Shown: in pieces, positions 42,601 through 50,392 of the stretch | How the letters are laid out: every line of letters starts with the position of its first letter | Numbering within the stretch: the first letter of the stretch is position 1 | Source: Oopsacas minuta | Taxonomy: Eukaryota > Porifera > Hexactinellida > Lyssacinosida > Leucopsacidae | NCBI GenBank assembly: GCA_024704765.1 | Contig: JAKMXF010000302.1 | Location: 248,001-312,000 of the forward strand | Direction of reading: 5' to 3' | Length of the DNA stretch: 64,000 nt | Program-made: the position numbers and the translations under genes | Notes under the pieces: generated by a model | Seen by the model: only the letters and a program-made list of their open reading frames with translations | Told to the model about the DNA's origin: nothing | The model's database searches: none

Positions 42601-42818
42601 GGAGGAGCAAACTGGTTATGACTGCCATAAGGTTGATTGGATTGTTGGAACGCAGATTGGAAATTCTGGCCTGGATACGGTAGTGGTGCTTGTGCTCCAT
42701 GCACTGGGACTTGATTGTGGAATTCAGTACGTTGGTAGTAAGGATGCGGTTGTTGCAAGTTTCCGTATGTATTGTGAGCTGGAGGGGTTCTAGCATGTCC
42801 AAACGGGTTCTCAGCCAT
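36648..42818 (-). CDS. ZNFX1: ZNFX1-like SF1 helicase with NFX1 and RZ fingers, paralogue B
   Basis: One exon, 2056 residues; human ZNFX1 is 1918. The first 130 residues are low complexity (Gln/Asn/Pro/Arg-rich, with RFRGRQGGWREEGR). The ZNFX1-specific region includes YTQMEILPSKSEI and LDIHFKLLREDM. Helicase motifs: Walker A LIQGPPGTGKTY near 603-612, FVEEAAEVLEAH near 1138, DHQQLRPS, TQHRMRPEIS and YQGEENTIIIFSVVR. A disordered acidic insert lies before motif II. The NFX1-type finger array spans about 1420-1705 (CGHQCPQQCHPDGHD, CSHPCPSLCGEDC, CGHRCRGLCGEPC). The C-terminus has a canonical RZ-type finger, WYRCPNGHLYGIGDCGGA through CNECGAKIGG, as in RNF213 and ZNFX1. This copy keeps all family signatures and is the better ZNFX1 orthologue of the two. 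The role in RNA surveillance is known from the family, not shown here. Confidence 0.94.
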   Translation of the reverse strand: MAENPFGHARTPPAHNTYGNLQQPHPYYQRTEFHNQVPVHGAQAPLPYPGQNFQSAFQQSNQPYGSHNQFAPPNTTEPRESRFRGRQGGWREEGRSRDPHRQSYDLGDGAGQDGNKRGAKKGPFWKNKQLENDEERRKYIGHCRKWMRDEDKCNISKMIREAPEPLESIINCHNLDKDVIRGLLEVLTCDNLLSPPHFQQQTTLHIFAKVLDSNLIKSVHNMSNYIFEIYDSFGEPKDQGYLEKDFARLKNVFKLLNHLAISQQSEVDVLWPVIRTLFQGKSGNVVAIPNELDYEITNLYTWCKDIRDKKSENKKKKAQNQQFEDEEADYGCPYTQMEILPSKSEITDPNHAKLRALLTKGSYPTAELYLDIHFKLLREDMIRPLRQGIQNFLTDQKKNVRKELFMYEHVRIVDMDCDQKQGLLYRITFKVCNVNDPSKIKWDRVQRLKFGTLLCVLTYGADDKPSFERPLWAVVAHRDEKVLTERLQISIKFKNGFQPDFDFNENYFIIESRQVYYEAYYHTLSVIQNMTPETIPLKELILGNTTICKSPCYLNPNTVYQFPNIYPATPAVCVLKRWPHYSDKLDPSQFEALKLILTKEIALIQGPPGTGKTYVGANALQVLLSTRQHLLKSGPNHVQLIDEELDYRKFLMETQFQDIDKPLYWSLCQYPILIVTYTNHALDQFLEYILSYEENIIRIGTRIDREELNEKTLPKASKKIFEDKSNVPHQIRQLRYNTFDLQRELKSKQGVIKDASKQLGSNCLTKEDFDKHLNECQYRSLFGTNDDGFEKVNKNKKSIIEQWLGRSVNPNALNTPKQVQLAEPQHGKKGKGKNRNKRNQLPTANKFDMLQGADDSDEDEIELNRYEKQEKALKDLDLIPEQHQAETIPLPLPPPTQRTPLIPQQRDNPFAMNYSQQPYGKLSNIITQQPNPPPAQNLTNFDNFPAYNFPARSQAMPRSDSPISIASSMDFIDIMSETSREPNLYEQNPFDFESEDDYLHHDSDDDDAVDAPFQTFYEELREFSGMSIEEARMLYYAEDNNIATPNLPENILQHNNLWDLNLQQRNVLYDYLLDQKKREYNQILIGISTEYMNISKELQQKQRQLDVFVLRQAAIVGMTTTGAARNSELLTQLHPRIIFVEEAAEVLEAHILACLSQQVEHLILIGDHQQLRPSNAVHELSKRYKLEISLFERLVTRGVDHVTLNTQHRMRPEISALIKPIYPGLEDFPAVHDYPPVRGVKNNIYFIHHNNAEDHLQQDSMSRTNKHEAMFVAHFTRYLLKQGYDGKDITILTFYMGQKFKILDSLKQAGVKGGVRCTTVDKYQGEENTIIIFSVVRSNNENNIGYCRVDNRVCVALSRAKHGFFIIGNAQCLSKARSDTNLWNKVLDIFSAKGNIGVKLPLSCQNHPSTITEVQNPKDFQLVQNGGCELPCDKRLDCGHQCPQQCHPDGHDEVKCRKECVRIHQPCKHPCVDINGYIRKCYEECTECLYPVQKEIEFCFHEQVMPCSRRPEHSQCKRPCQLRLPCSHPCPSLCGEDCMKALCTQKVTVKLYCGHDHILPCYQSTNLLLVHCTARCGQELECGDICTGTCSECLHGKKHKPCNRRCDNPLICGHPCQDKCHKPRICSPCKEECINKCPHTQCGFACGEKCVPCIERCIWECRHGRCARVCNEPCNKDRCNYDCRERLPCGHRCRGLCGEPCPNLCKFCKPDDENFDIFFGTEDEDDARFLMLEDCGHIYEVTGFDQWMDVQLGGRENNPGKIQLPFCPKCKVPIRKNLRYGEIVKKALNDLEDVKLKIIDEMRNNIRSSSNEILHKMQTNNTPFNPAQSEIIQNILKCIAIVSQCDHRKLYVIFDLLKIFSDLYQTPDHIWKTCHAHRAFTSTNKIDALLSNTKYTRQDFSIIKDLQSLSRRCVLSSLFAAILPTVSDQDDRRVFESLHRQFLSSLLQNVGINLIHDCELFLANVTAKYKFAPLSQQERVQIALAVDVNRSGWYRCPNGHLYGIGDCGGAVVEAKCNECGAKIGGTGHRVQDNNAYAGPDMGGNIVPSWPGQPGFF

Positions 42819-43122
42819 ACTATTTTATTATTGTAATAATTAGTTACACAAAGAAACACAAAAATAGAGACAAAGCATGTATATTTGTATTTATAATTTG
42901 TTATGAGGTGATGGGATGATGCAGTATATTGTTTTCTGAAAAATGTTGTTTGTCGATTATGTCATGGTAGCACGTGCGGGTTATTAAATCTTATCGCTTG
43001 TAACAGTTATATTATAATTACGTAAGTTTTTGCATAAGTAATAGTCTAAGTGAATGAGTTAAGTAATCCACATCGAGTAGAAAACAATTATTTTGTTGAA
43101 CATTCTAATTCATTGAAGGTTA
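42819..43122. other. Intergenic upstream of ZNFX1-like B
   Basis: 304 bp between the helicase start and the NUDT16-like stop. Presumed promoter and 3' UTR; nothing specific visible. Confidence 0.5.
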
Positions 43123-43761
43123 TTATATGTTGATATCATCTGCGGAAACAACGGTTTTTATACTCTTTGAAAGTTCGATAGCTTTCCTGAGTTCGTTCTC
43201 AGGTAAGATATTTCTTTCCTTCAAAAGTAGTAACAGATTCATCCTAGAACTACCGATAAACTGAGAGCCTAAGAAAGCAGGCAATCCTAGTCCATTAGGC
43301 AGTGTATACAAAGGAACCCGTATCAAACCAAGCACTTCATTTCCATAGTCTTTCCCTTTAACGCATTTGCTCTCTATTTCTACGATTTTATCAAATTTTA
43401 TTTCTTTCGCGTAGAAATGCAAACACAAATTAAGCTCATCTGCATAATGAGTTATAACATAATCCTCTTGCGTAATATTTAAGCTGTCAGAAGGGATACC
43501 CAGTTCTTCAGAAGATTCTCTGTTTACAGCAATGAGAGGAGTTTCACCTTCATCCACGATACCCCCAGTGAATCCAAACGTTCCATCAAATCTAAGCTGG
43601 ACTAAGAGATGAGCGTACTTTGGATATTTTCCGAATTGTTTGGCATCTGTCCGTGCGTATAAAGCAGCATGAGCTGCATGTCTGAATCGAGGTTCAAGTT
43701 TCAGACTTTGAATCTGATCTATTTGTTTGTAAAGTGACTGCATCAGTAACTTAAAGCGCAT
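43123..43761 (-). CDS. NUDT16: NUDT16-like Nudix hydrolase
   Basis: 212 residues in one exon from the ATG at 43761; a second ATG at 43743 is also possible. The Nudix box is visible as GIVDEGETPLIAVNRESSEELGI (GX5EX7REXXEEXG). Flanking blocks match NUDT16: FRHAAHAALYAR, LLVQLRFDGTFGFTGG, HFYAKEI, KDYGNEVLGLIRVPLYTLP and FIGSSRMNLLLLL. NUDT16 removes caps from U8 snoRNA and other RNAs and hydrolyses IDP/ITP. Length agrees with human (195) plus a short extension at each end. There is no export or targeting signal. It is immediately downstream of ZNFX1-like B on the same strand, so another RNA-acting enzyme is nearby. Confidence 0.9.
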   Translation of the reverse strand: MRFKLLMQSLYKQIDQIQSLKLEPRFRHAAHAALYARTDAKQFGKYPKYAHLLVQLRFDGTFGFTGGIVDEGETPLIAVNRESSEELGIPSDSLNITQEDYVITHYADELNLCLHFYAKEIKFDKIVEIESKCVKGKDYGNEVLGLIRVPLYTLPNGLGLPAFLGSQFIGSSRMNLLLLLKERNILPENELRKAIELSKSIKTVVSADDINI

Positions 43762-44091
43762 CTAACGTGCATTTATTTACCTATACAAAATTTCCAAAAT
43801 TTGTATTATTTCTTAAATGTTTTAAGTCACAGAGGCAGACAATATTCTAAGGAATCATTATGATAAGGCCTTGATTAAGAAATTCAGGACCCTAGGCTAA
43901 ATTCAAATGGTAGGTACTTTGAGCTGATTGATAATCGACCCATTTGGAACCATAGCGGCCTCAGCCCAGTTTGCATTTGCTTTAATCCGCCCAAGTGATT
44001 ATATAAGTATAACAGCACTCAGCTCTTAACATGAATAATGCAATACATACTAATAATTATTAACAAGCTTGAACTAGTGAAGTATATTGAC
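43762..44091. other. Intergenic between NUDT16-like start and SLC35A stop
   Basis: 330 bp, no recognised element. Confidence 0.5.
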
Positions 44092-47000
44092 TCAACTTGG
44101 CCTAGAATATATGTAAGTGGCTGAACCAACCATAACTAAACCACAAAGAAAATATATCGTAGGAGTATAAGCAAATATGAAAATAGAAGCAATTAACGAG
44201 ACAACCAATGCGATTGATGTAGCAAATCCCTTCACAATATTGTCAGCATACTTTATAACTGCAGCTACTAGAATACCGCCTGCTGCCTGGATTATTACTA
44301 CAACGAATACGATTGGGGTGTAACCAAAAAAGAACCCTTTAATGAAAATATCTGATCCATCTTTCACAGCAATATAGAAGGCAGCTACAATGGCTCCAAA
44401 GAAGCTAAGTTGGATGTTTTTCACCCAAAGAGAAGCCGAGACTCCCTTCAACTGTTTTTCAACATACACACCTACAAACCCTGATAGGCAGGTAGCGCCT
44501 AAAACTGCGAAAAAACCGATTAGTGGATTATTCGTAGACTTGTCAATGTTTTCATTAGTGGCAATCTGTTGAAAATTATCAAATTGTACAAAAGAAATTC
44601 CAATGAAAAGAATAAACAGAGCTACCCATTTCATCCAGTTCAACTCTCTTCTGAGAATAATCACAGAGAATAGAGCAGTAGTCAACAGCTTGAGTTGAGA
44701 GAGTACCTATACAACAGTTTGTAATAATAGTGACGTAACGTTAACTAAATATACAATTCGTATATTAACAAATCATGCAAAAATCTGATAACATCTAATT
44801 GTAATTACAGTAATAAAACACTCAATTATTATTATACGTAACTATGAAATAATTAAAATAGTCATGTAACTATCGGTAACAATAATAACTATACAACTAT
44901 TAAATTAGGGTTAAAATTAATGTAATGCTAGTTAATCATTGTTTTCTTGTTTGGAGTTTCGTCTCAATCGTTCAGGTTCCTTCACAGCAATATTGCTGAA
45001 ATCATCAAACACAACAGAGACTGTATCACCCATTATATCTTCAAATTCCTGCTCACCACGCATGTTGTCATTCAGCTCAGATAACCTGAGTAGAGTAACA
45101 ATATCAGCATGTGGTCCTTCTAGTGCAAGAGCTAGCGAAGTCTTGCCACGACTGTCAACCAATTCTTTGTTCGCTCCCCTTTTCAAAAAGAGACACACGT
45201 GTCCAGTTTTTCCCATCTTGCTAGCGTGATGAAGCGCAGTCTGGTCGTTCCAATCCTTGGTATCAATATTAGCACCGTTTTGCATAAGAAACTCGCTAGC
45301 CATTAGATTACCATATATGGTGCTGCGGATCAGAGAGGTAGCTCCTAGCCCCCTGGGGTTCTGATACTCTATTCTAGCACCCTCAGCTAGTGCCTTCGCC
45401 ATCTTAGGAACATCTCCCAGTTGTGCAGACAGATAGAGGTCAAAATCAGGTGATTGTTCAATTTGAAAAGAATTTTTTGGTTTTATAACAGATATTGACT
45501 CAGTACGTTGTATCCGTATAGATGGAGCATCCATCTCTGAACCTGTACCGAATGGGGGAGGAGGAATTGGAGGTGTTTCTATGTTATTTCGTTTGTAATT
45601 TAGATTCAAACTTTCTGATAACTGATCATGTGTAGCGCCCTCTATACCTCCACTAGAATTATCACTGGAAGAACTAGAAGAACCTTCATCACATTGGAAA
45701 TTCAGTGAAGATATCTTAAGCGCTTTCTGCTTTACATGTACACCATAACTACTATGTTCTGTCATGGAATGTCTGTTTGTAATGCGAGGAGGTTTGGGCG
45801 GTGGCATTGTCATAGAAGAGCCTGGTTTGTTAAAACTACGACGGAAAGCTGAATGAGCTGCTAGAGTAGTTCGCTTGTCTAGAGAGCCCATTGGTTCTCT
45901 GAACTCTTTAAGTGTAGCGGTTAAGTGCTGTGGCTGAGGAAGGAAAGATTTTGGTCTTTGTTTAAGTGCGAGGCCTTCTCCTTCGTGTCTGGGCCTAGAA
46001 TGCAAGAAAGGAAGTTTGAAAGGACTTCTCTTCTTCTTTACAGTGCCAGACAGGTTGAAACTGGCTAAACTTGTTTCATCAAAATCTAGAAGTTCAGTTG
46101 AATGAGCACGAGCTAAATCAACTGAATCTACATCAACATCAACAAAAGACCTCAGATTAGGACCAACGAAATAGTGGTATTTATATTTAGCTGATATCCA
46201 TCGAATTCTTTCTTTCCTTGAAGCGGATGGTAATGGCTTCACCCAGCCGAGTGGAACATATGCCTCATAAATTGAATTAATTAATGAATTACCAAGTAGC
46301 ATCATTAACTTTTGAGATTCAGGCTCCCATTGATCCAACATCAGAGATCTAACCTTGCTAACTCTCACTCCCAGACTTCGATGGATTCCTGAACATTCTA
46401 TACATAGTATTACCCCTAGATTGACAGAAGACCAGGTTGCTTCTTTGTGACAGCAATCAGCACAAATGTCATTGCCAGGGACAGCTCTGAGCTTTTCATT
46501 GAACTGTCTTTGACCTTTGAACTTTGTACGTACAATATGAAATGATGATTCAGGGGGAGCGCTATTCTTGTCAATGGGTGAGTTAAGATTACTCATGAAA
46601 CAAGCTTGTAAAATTTCGCACCAGCGGACACGTTCACGCTCAGTCTCAGCTTGTAATGTTAATGTTTTGGTTGGAGTAACAACTTCGAAGCAATACCGCC
46701 TGTCGAAGTCCTCAAGAAGTTTTACCGTACACAGTTTTAAATCCTGAACTGCGATCTCCTTGCGTGTATCTTTGAAGTAGCATAGACGGAAATCTCCACA
46801 AGTAAAGTAGCGACGGTTCCAATGCTTAAATGCTGATTTACTTTTCTTTTTGAAAAGAAAGCCCTCGAATCTAGGATTACGAGGATCGACCTGAAAATCT
46901 TCAGACTGTCTTTCCATTTCCAGGAAAGTATTCACCACATCTTTTCTGTTGTTCATCTTTTTGAGATTCTCAATCATACTCTCTTGTATTGGTTCCATTT

Positions 47001-49059
47001 CTAACGAGTATTTAGCTAGGTTTGGTCTAAAGTCCTGAAGTAACCCATTGGCAACTTTGTAGAAGTAGCATTGACTTTCTAAATGGGAGATGACGTGTTC
47101 TAATAAGAAAGGTTGTTTCTTAGCAGCAAGAAGGTTGATTTGGAATGCAAGCTCAACAGACTGATGACTAAACTTCGTTCTAGAAGCCTCTAAATTCCTA
47201 CTCGCCTCCTCTGCCTCAAGTGGTTTCTGTCTGCTGGCGTTGACAGATCTGTTAACAGCTGTCAACAAGTGATCACTTGTCCTATCGAAAATCTTCCTGC
47301 TATCTTTCACCTTCCTAACTTCGTTATGAGAAAACTTGGTGAGCTCGGGGAGAAAACTCCCTTTCACCTGATCTTGTAGGATATTGAAATTAGTTTGGAT
47401 TTTTTTCACCGCGTCATGGAAAACTAGAAATGCATCTTTGATGATTCCGCGGTCGAAATGTATGCTAAAACTCTTAAGAATTGATGAGAATTGTCCCAAT
47501 GCATCTGCATACGAATTACCAGCTCGACTAAGCTCATCGATAGAACGAATGAATCCTGACAACAGTTGTTCAAACTCGAGAACAACCTGAACATGAGCTT
47601 GGAGTTTCGATCGAAATTGAGGCGAATCCTTAACGCACTCTTCTATACTCAACATTGACATTATACTTGTCCAAAATAAGATATTAATTAATACTTTCCT
47701 TAAATAATCTTTCCCTATAAGAAGCAATATAAAGTGGAAGTAGATCACTATATTATGATTTCAATCCAAGAGAGAACTGGAGTAAAATTCATTAGTAACA
47801 AATGCAACGAGTTCTATATATAACTTGTGATGGAGTATAAACTGTATGGAATCAAGTAAATAACTTTCAAAAGGACTACTATAGAAATAGTATGCAGTTA
47901 CAGATAGCTCTAGTTGCTACAACCACAGCGATAATATTACAGCCAGACCAGATGAAATCACTAATATAATCAGCTGAAAACTATGCTAGTGAGTAGGATT
48001 CGAAAATATGACAATGGCAATTCTGCACAGAAATATGCGAACTACTGAATAATCGAACCTTTGCCAAGTAAGTTCACAAATTTGAATAAATGATGGAATT
48101 GCCATATTGAATATTATCAGTGGAACTATCTTTTAAATTATAAATTCATTTCAAACTGGACCTAATCCTGAGCATAATTAAACTGGCCTCGATAGAACTC
48201 ATTAATATTAATTGAAGTTTAGAATAATGTAATCGAGTGACACGATATCGCATAGACAAATCCTGAACTGTAAATACGCAAACAGATAATAACAGAACAC
48301 AGGTCTACATATAGCCGTGTGCTTTCACAGCATTTATATCTGTAAATCAGCCTGAATACCATGTAACAAAGATAAACAGATATGGCTATATATCGTAATC
48401 AGAAGTTATATTTTGAAGCCAATTAGTGTTGGCTATGTTTGCTAAAATAAAGAACCCAAATAATATACGTACAAAGCTAGTAAGATAAAACTAATTCATT
48501 TATGGCATTTAAGTAATTTGACATTGAATAAACAAATTGGCGTTTACCTGAAATACAGCAGCATCTAAGTTAGAGGCAGCCACGTAGAGAAGATTATTCT
48601 GGAATACATAGAGGATAGCTGGAACCGACATTTTAAGTGTGTCAACATATTTAAGTGTAAAAATCTCTATAATCTCTACTCCAGCAGCTGAGCCTGTTTG
48701 ATAGAACATTATTGTAGTGCAGATGAAAAGTTTTAATATTTCAGCTAAGAATACAGCTGTAGTAGTGAGATAGAGATCTCCACTAACAATACGGGAATAT
48801 CGTGTAGTTAAAATAACAGAACTATTCTGAAACACCAAGAGAAACAATAATACGTATTGCAAGACATAGCCTAAAATAGATAAGCAAATAAATGTAAAGA
48901 AATTCATATTTTACATAATAAGTGAATAGACTTACTTTTAGGTTGTTCAGTATGTTTCTTTTTAATACCTTCCATAGGAAGTACAGATTCTTCTTTTTTG
49001 GTGGTATCTTCTTTCCCTAAGGAAAAAGTTGTGGAGCTGTTTTCAGTTGAAGTACTCAT
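44092..49059 (-). CDS. SLC35A-family nucleotide-sugar transporter, host of nested ACAP gene
   Basis: Exons 48936-49059 (phase-1 donor), 48548-48870 (ends phase 0) and 44092-44706 give 353 residues. The first exon codes for a hydrophilic cytosolic N-terminus; the rest has about ten membrane helices. Family landmarks: VILTTRYSR, LQNN-like VFQNNLLYVAASNLDAAVFQ, then across the big intron VLSQLKLLTTALFSVIILRR, FAGVYxEK-like FVGVYVEKQLKG, IRNIQL-like VKNIQLSFFG, and AAVIKYADNIVKGFATSIA. The match across the junction (DAAVFQ|VLSQLKLLTTALF) is close to human SLC35A3. The family exchanges UDP-GlcNAc, UDP-Gal or CMP-Sia for nucleotide monophosphates in the Golgi; which one is not clear. The 3841 bp intron 44707-48547 contains the complete ACAP-type gene on the same strand. 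Confidence 0.9.
44932..47661 (-). CDS. ACAP: ACAP-type ArfGAP (BAR-PH-ArfGAP-ankyrin), intronless and nested
   Basis: 909 residues from the ATG at 47661 (MSMLSIEECVKDSPQFRSKL matches the ACAP start, human FEECLKDSPRFR); the frame extends further upstream but not as conserved sequence. Domains: BAR (about 5-245), PH (260-352; FEGFLFKKKSKSAFKHWNRR, RYCFEVVTPTKTLTLQAE), ArfGAP with zinc finger CADC...CIEC and the arginine-finger region SGIHRSLGV (385-500), a Ser/Pro-rich linker, and ankyrin repeats (about 745-850; GATSLIRSTIYGN, TALHHASKMGKTGHV). ACAPs bind PIP2-rich curved membranes and stimulate GTP hydrolysis by Arf6 in endosome recycling. ACAP1, 2 and 3 split in vertebrates, so no number is given. 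Human ACAP genes have over 20 introns; this one has none and lies within an SLC35A intron. Confidence 0.95.
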   Translation of the reverse strand: MSMLSIEECVKDSPQFRSKLQAHVQVVLEFEQLLSGFIRSIDELSRAGNSYADALGQFSSILKSFSIHFDRGIIKDAFLVFHDAVKKIQTNFNILQDQVKGSFLPELTKFSHNEVRKVKDSRKIFDRTSDHLLTAVNRSVNASRQKPLEAEEASRNLEASRTKFSHQSVELAFQINLLAAKKQPFLLEHVISHLESQCYFYKVANGLLQDFRPNLAKYSLEMEPIQESMIENLKKMNNRKDVVNTFLEMERQSEDFQVDPRNPRFEGFLFKKKSKSAFKHWNRRYFTCGDFRLCYFKDTRKEIAVQDLKLCTVKLLEDFDRRYCFEVVTPTKTLTLQAETERERVRWCEILQACFMSNLNSPIDKNSAPPESSFHIVRTKFKGQRQFNEKLRAVPGNDICADCCHKEATWSSVNLGVILCIECSGIHRSLGVRVSKVRSLMLDQWEPESQKLMMLLGNSLINSIYEAYVPLGWVKPLPSASRKERIRWISAKYKYHYFVGPNLRSFVDVDVDSVDLARAHSTELLDFDETSLASFNLSGTVKKKRSPFKLPFLHSRPRHEGEGLALKQRPKSFLPQPQHLTATLKEFREPMGSLDKRTTLAAHSAFRRSFNKPGSSMTMPPPKPPRITNRHSMTEHSSYGVHVKQKALKISSLNFQCDEGSSSSSSDNSSGGIEGATHDQLSESLNLNYKRNNIETPPIPPPPFGTGSEMDAPSIRIQRTESISVIKPKNSFQIEQSPDFDLYLSAQLGDVPKMAKALAEGARIEYQNPRGLGATSLIRSTIYGNLMASEFLMQNGANIDTKDWNDQTALHHASKMGKTGHVCLFLKRGANKELVDSRGKTSLALALEGPHADIVTLLRLSELNDNMRGEQEFEDIMGDTVSVVFDDFSNIAVKEPERLRRNSKQENND
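47662..48547 (-). other. Rest of SLC35A intron, upstream of ACAP
   Basis: 886 bp inside the SLC35A intron and 5' of the nested ACAP start, so the ACAP promoter is probably here. AT-rich; no repeat or exon recognised. Confidence 0.5.
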
Positions 49060-49238
49060 TAAGAAATTCTATTGCCTGTAGCTAGAAATGAAAATATATA
49101 TGATTGTGATTGAATAAGTACAAATTAGCAAATGCAGTCAACTGCGGGTATTGTAGAGGTAGTGGTCTATAATTAAAAAACTAGCTAATTTTCTACGTAA
49201 CTATTACACAAATGTTCAAAAGTAAAATAAATTTACAA

Positions 49239-50030
49239 TCATAATATGAATGGGATAACAGCTCTCCTGCCTACTGGATAATCCTTCAACTTATCTTGGT
49301 AATATTTATGGTGATGATAACCGCGAGGAATGAGAGTAAAGAAAGTTTGAAAGAAAAAGCCCCAGCTACATAGCGTCCAATTACTAATAGCATATCCTAA
49401 CCATTCAAGAGTTTCAGCGAAGAAATTGGGGCAAGAAATATACTCAAATAAATAACCTCTAGGAATGAAGTACTGCCCTTTATACTTCTTATTCTTTGAT
49501 AGTTTAATTAAATAGTAATCAGCATGCATATTAATACCCATCCCAACAATGAAAATTACAATCCCAATCAAATAACGTAGCATTTCTAAAGGAGACATAG
49601 GATGATCTGGGAGATTCAAAATGTACGCTGCTTGTAAGTAACCATTGAATGATGTGTAACAAACAGCTATTAGTCCTGTATACAAAGGGATGCAATAGTT
49701 ACACAAGTGGAAAGGGTAGATAAGGCATCTATGAAAATAATGCACCATAAACGGAATCAAATATAGAATTTGTGAACTGAAAAACGATAGAGATTTGTTA
49801 TTAGAATTCCAGATCATGTATAGAGGTATGAGAAGAGAAGGAGATTCCATTAAAATCCACGTAATTGTTCCATTTAACTTCAGATTTGCACCACTGTAGC
49901 GACCATAGGGAAGTGGATGGAAAGAAATAACTATTAGAAATAGTATGAAGATGAAATGAATCGTAATGAAAGACTTGAAATATTCTTGGTTAACTTGAGG
50001 GAAATTAAACATAGATATTACAACATCCAT
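49239..50030 (-). CDS. Steroid 5-alpha-reductase family (SRD5A1/2-like)
   Basis: 263 residues in one exon, with six or seven hydrophobic helices. Matching blocks are FHPLPYGRYS near 58-67, WxLMESPSLL-like ILMESPSLLIP, GMGINMHADYYLIKL, YFIPRGYLFEYISCPNFFAE, LEWLGYAISNW, and the C-terminal DYPVGRRAVIPFIL, equivalent to human YPKxRRALIPFIF-type ends. The family reduces the delta-4,5 bond of 3-oxo steroids or related lipids with NADPH in the ER membrane. Length equals human SRD5A1/2 (254-259). The substrate in this organism cannot be inferred; the polyprenol reductase SRD5A3 is a poorer fit. Confidence 0.9.
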   Translation of the reverse strand: MDVVISMFNFPQVNQEYFKSFITIHFIFILFLIVISFHPLPYGRYSGANLKLNGTITWILMESPSLLIPLYMIWNSNNKSLSFFSSQILYLIPFMVHYFHRCLIYPFHLCNYCIPLYTGLIAVCYTSFNGYLQAAYILNLPDHPMSPLEMLRYLIGIVIFIVGMGINMHADYYLIKLSKNKKYKGQYFIPRGYLFEYISCPNFFAETLEWLGYAISNWTLCSWGFFFQTFFTLIPRGYHHHKYYQDKLKDYPVGRRAVIPFIL

Positions 50031-50392
50031 TAGTCTAACTCACTAAATATTGGTAAGAAAAAAGTATGCAATTATTATGTAAGTGAAAGTTCAAATCCCT
50101 ATGTCTGTCCGTCATTCTCGTGATTACATTTTAATTATTCGATAATTGCAAAAAATTGCGTTAGGTTAATATAAGTTGAAGGGATCATTTAGAGGAGACT
50201 TTCCTTAAGAGTAATATAGAACATATAAGATATAATAATACTATACGTATGTGCGCAATGATTATGATTATTCAAAGAGGCAGCATTAGATTAAAGAGCT
50301 CTGCACAAGATATAATTAATTCTACATTAGGGAAACCACGTAAATCCAATACAATAGAGATAGGTAAATGATATAATCAGTGATGGGGTTGT
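50031..50392. other. Intergenic between SRD5A-like start and IFT54 stop
   Basis: 362 bp, AT-rich; no recognised element. Confidence 0.5.

Noticed and set aside
47662-47748. Upstream extension of the ACAP frame with a hydrophobic start
   Set aside because: The family N-terminus begins at the ATG at 47661; the extra codons are AT-rich, not conserved, and would make a spurious signal-like peptide.
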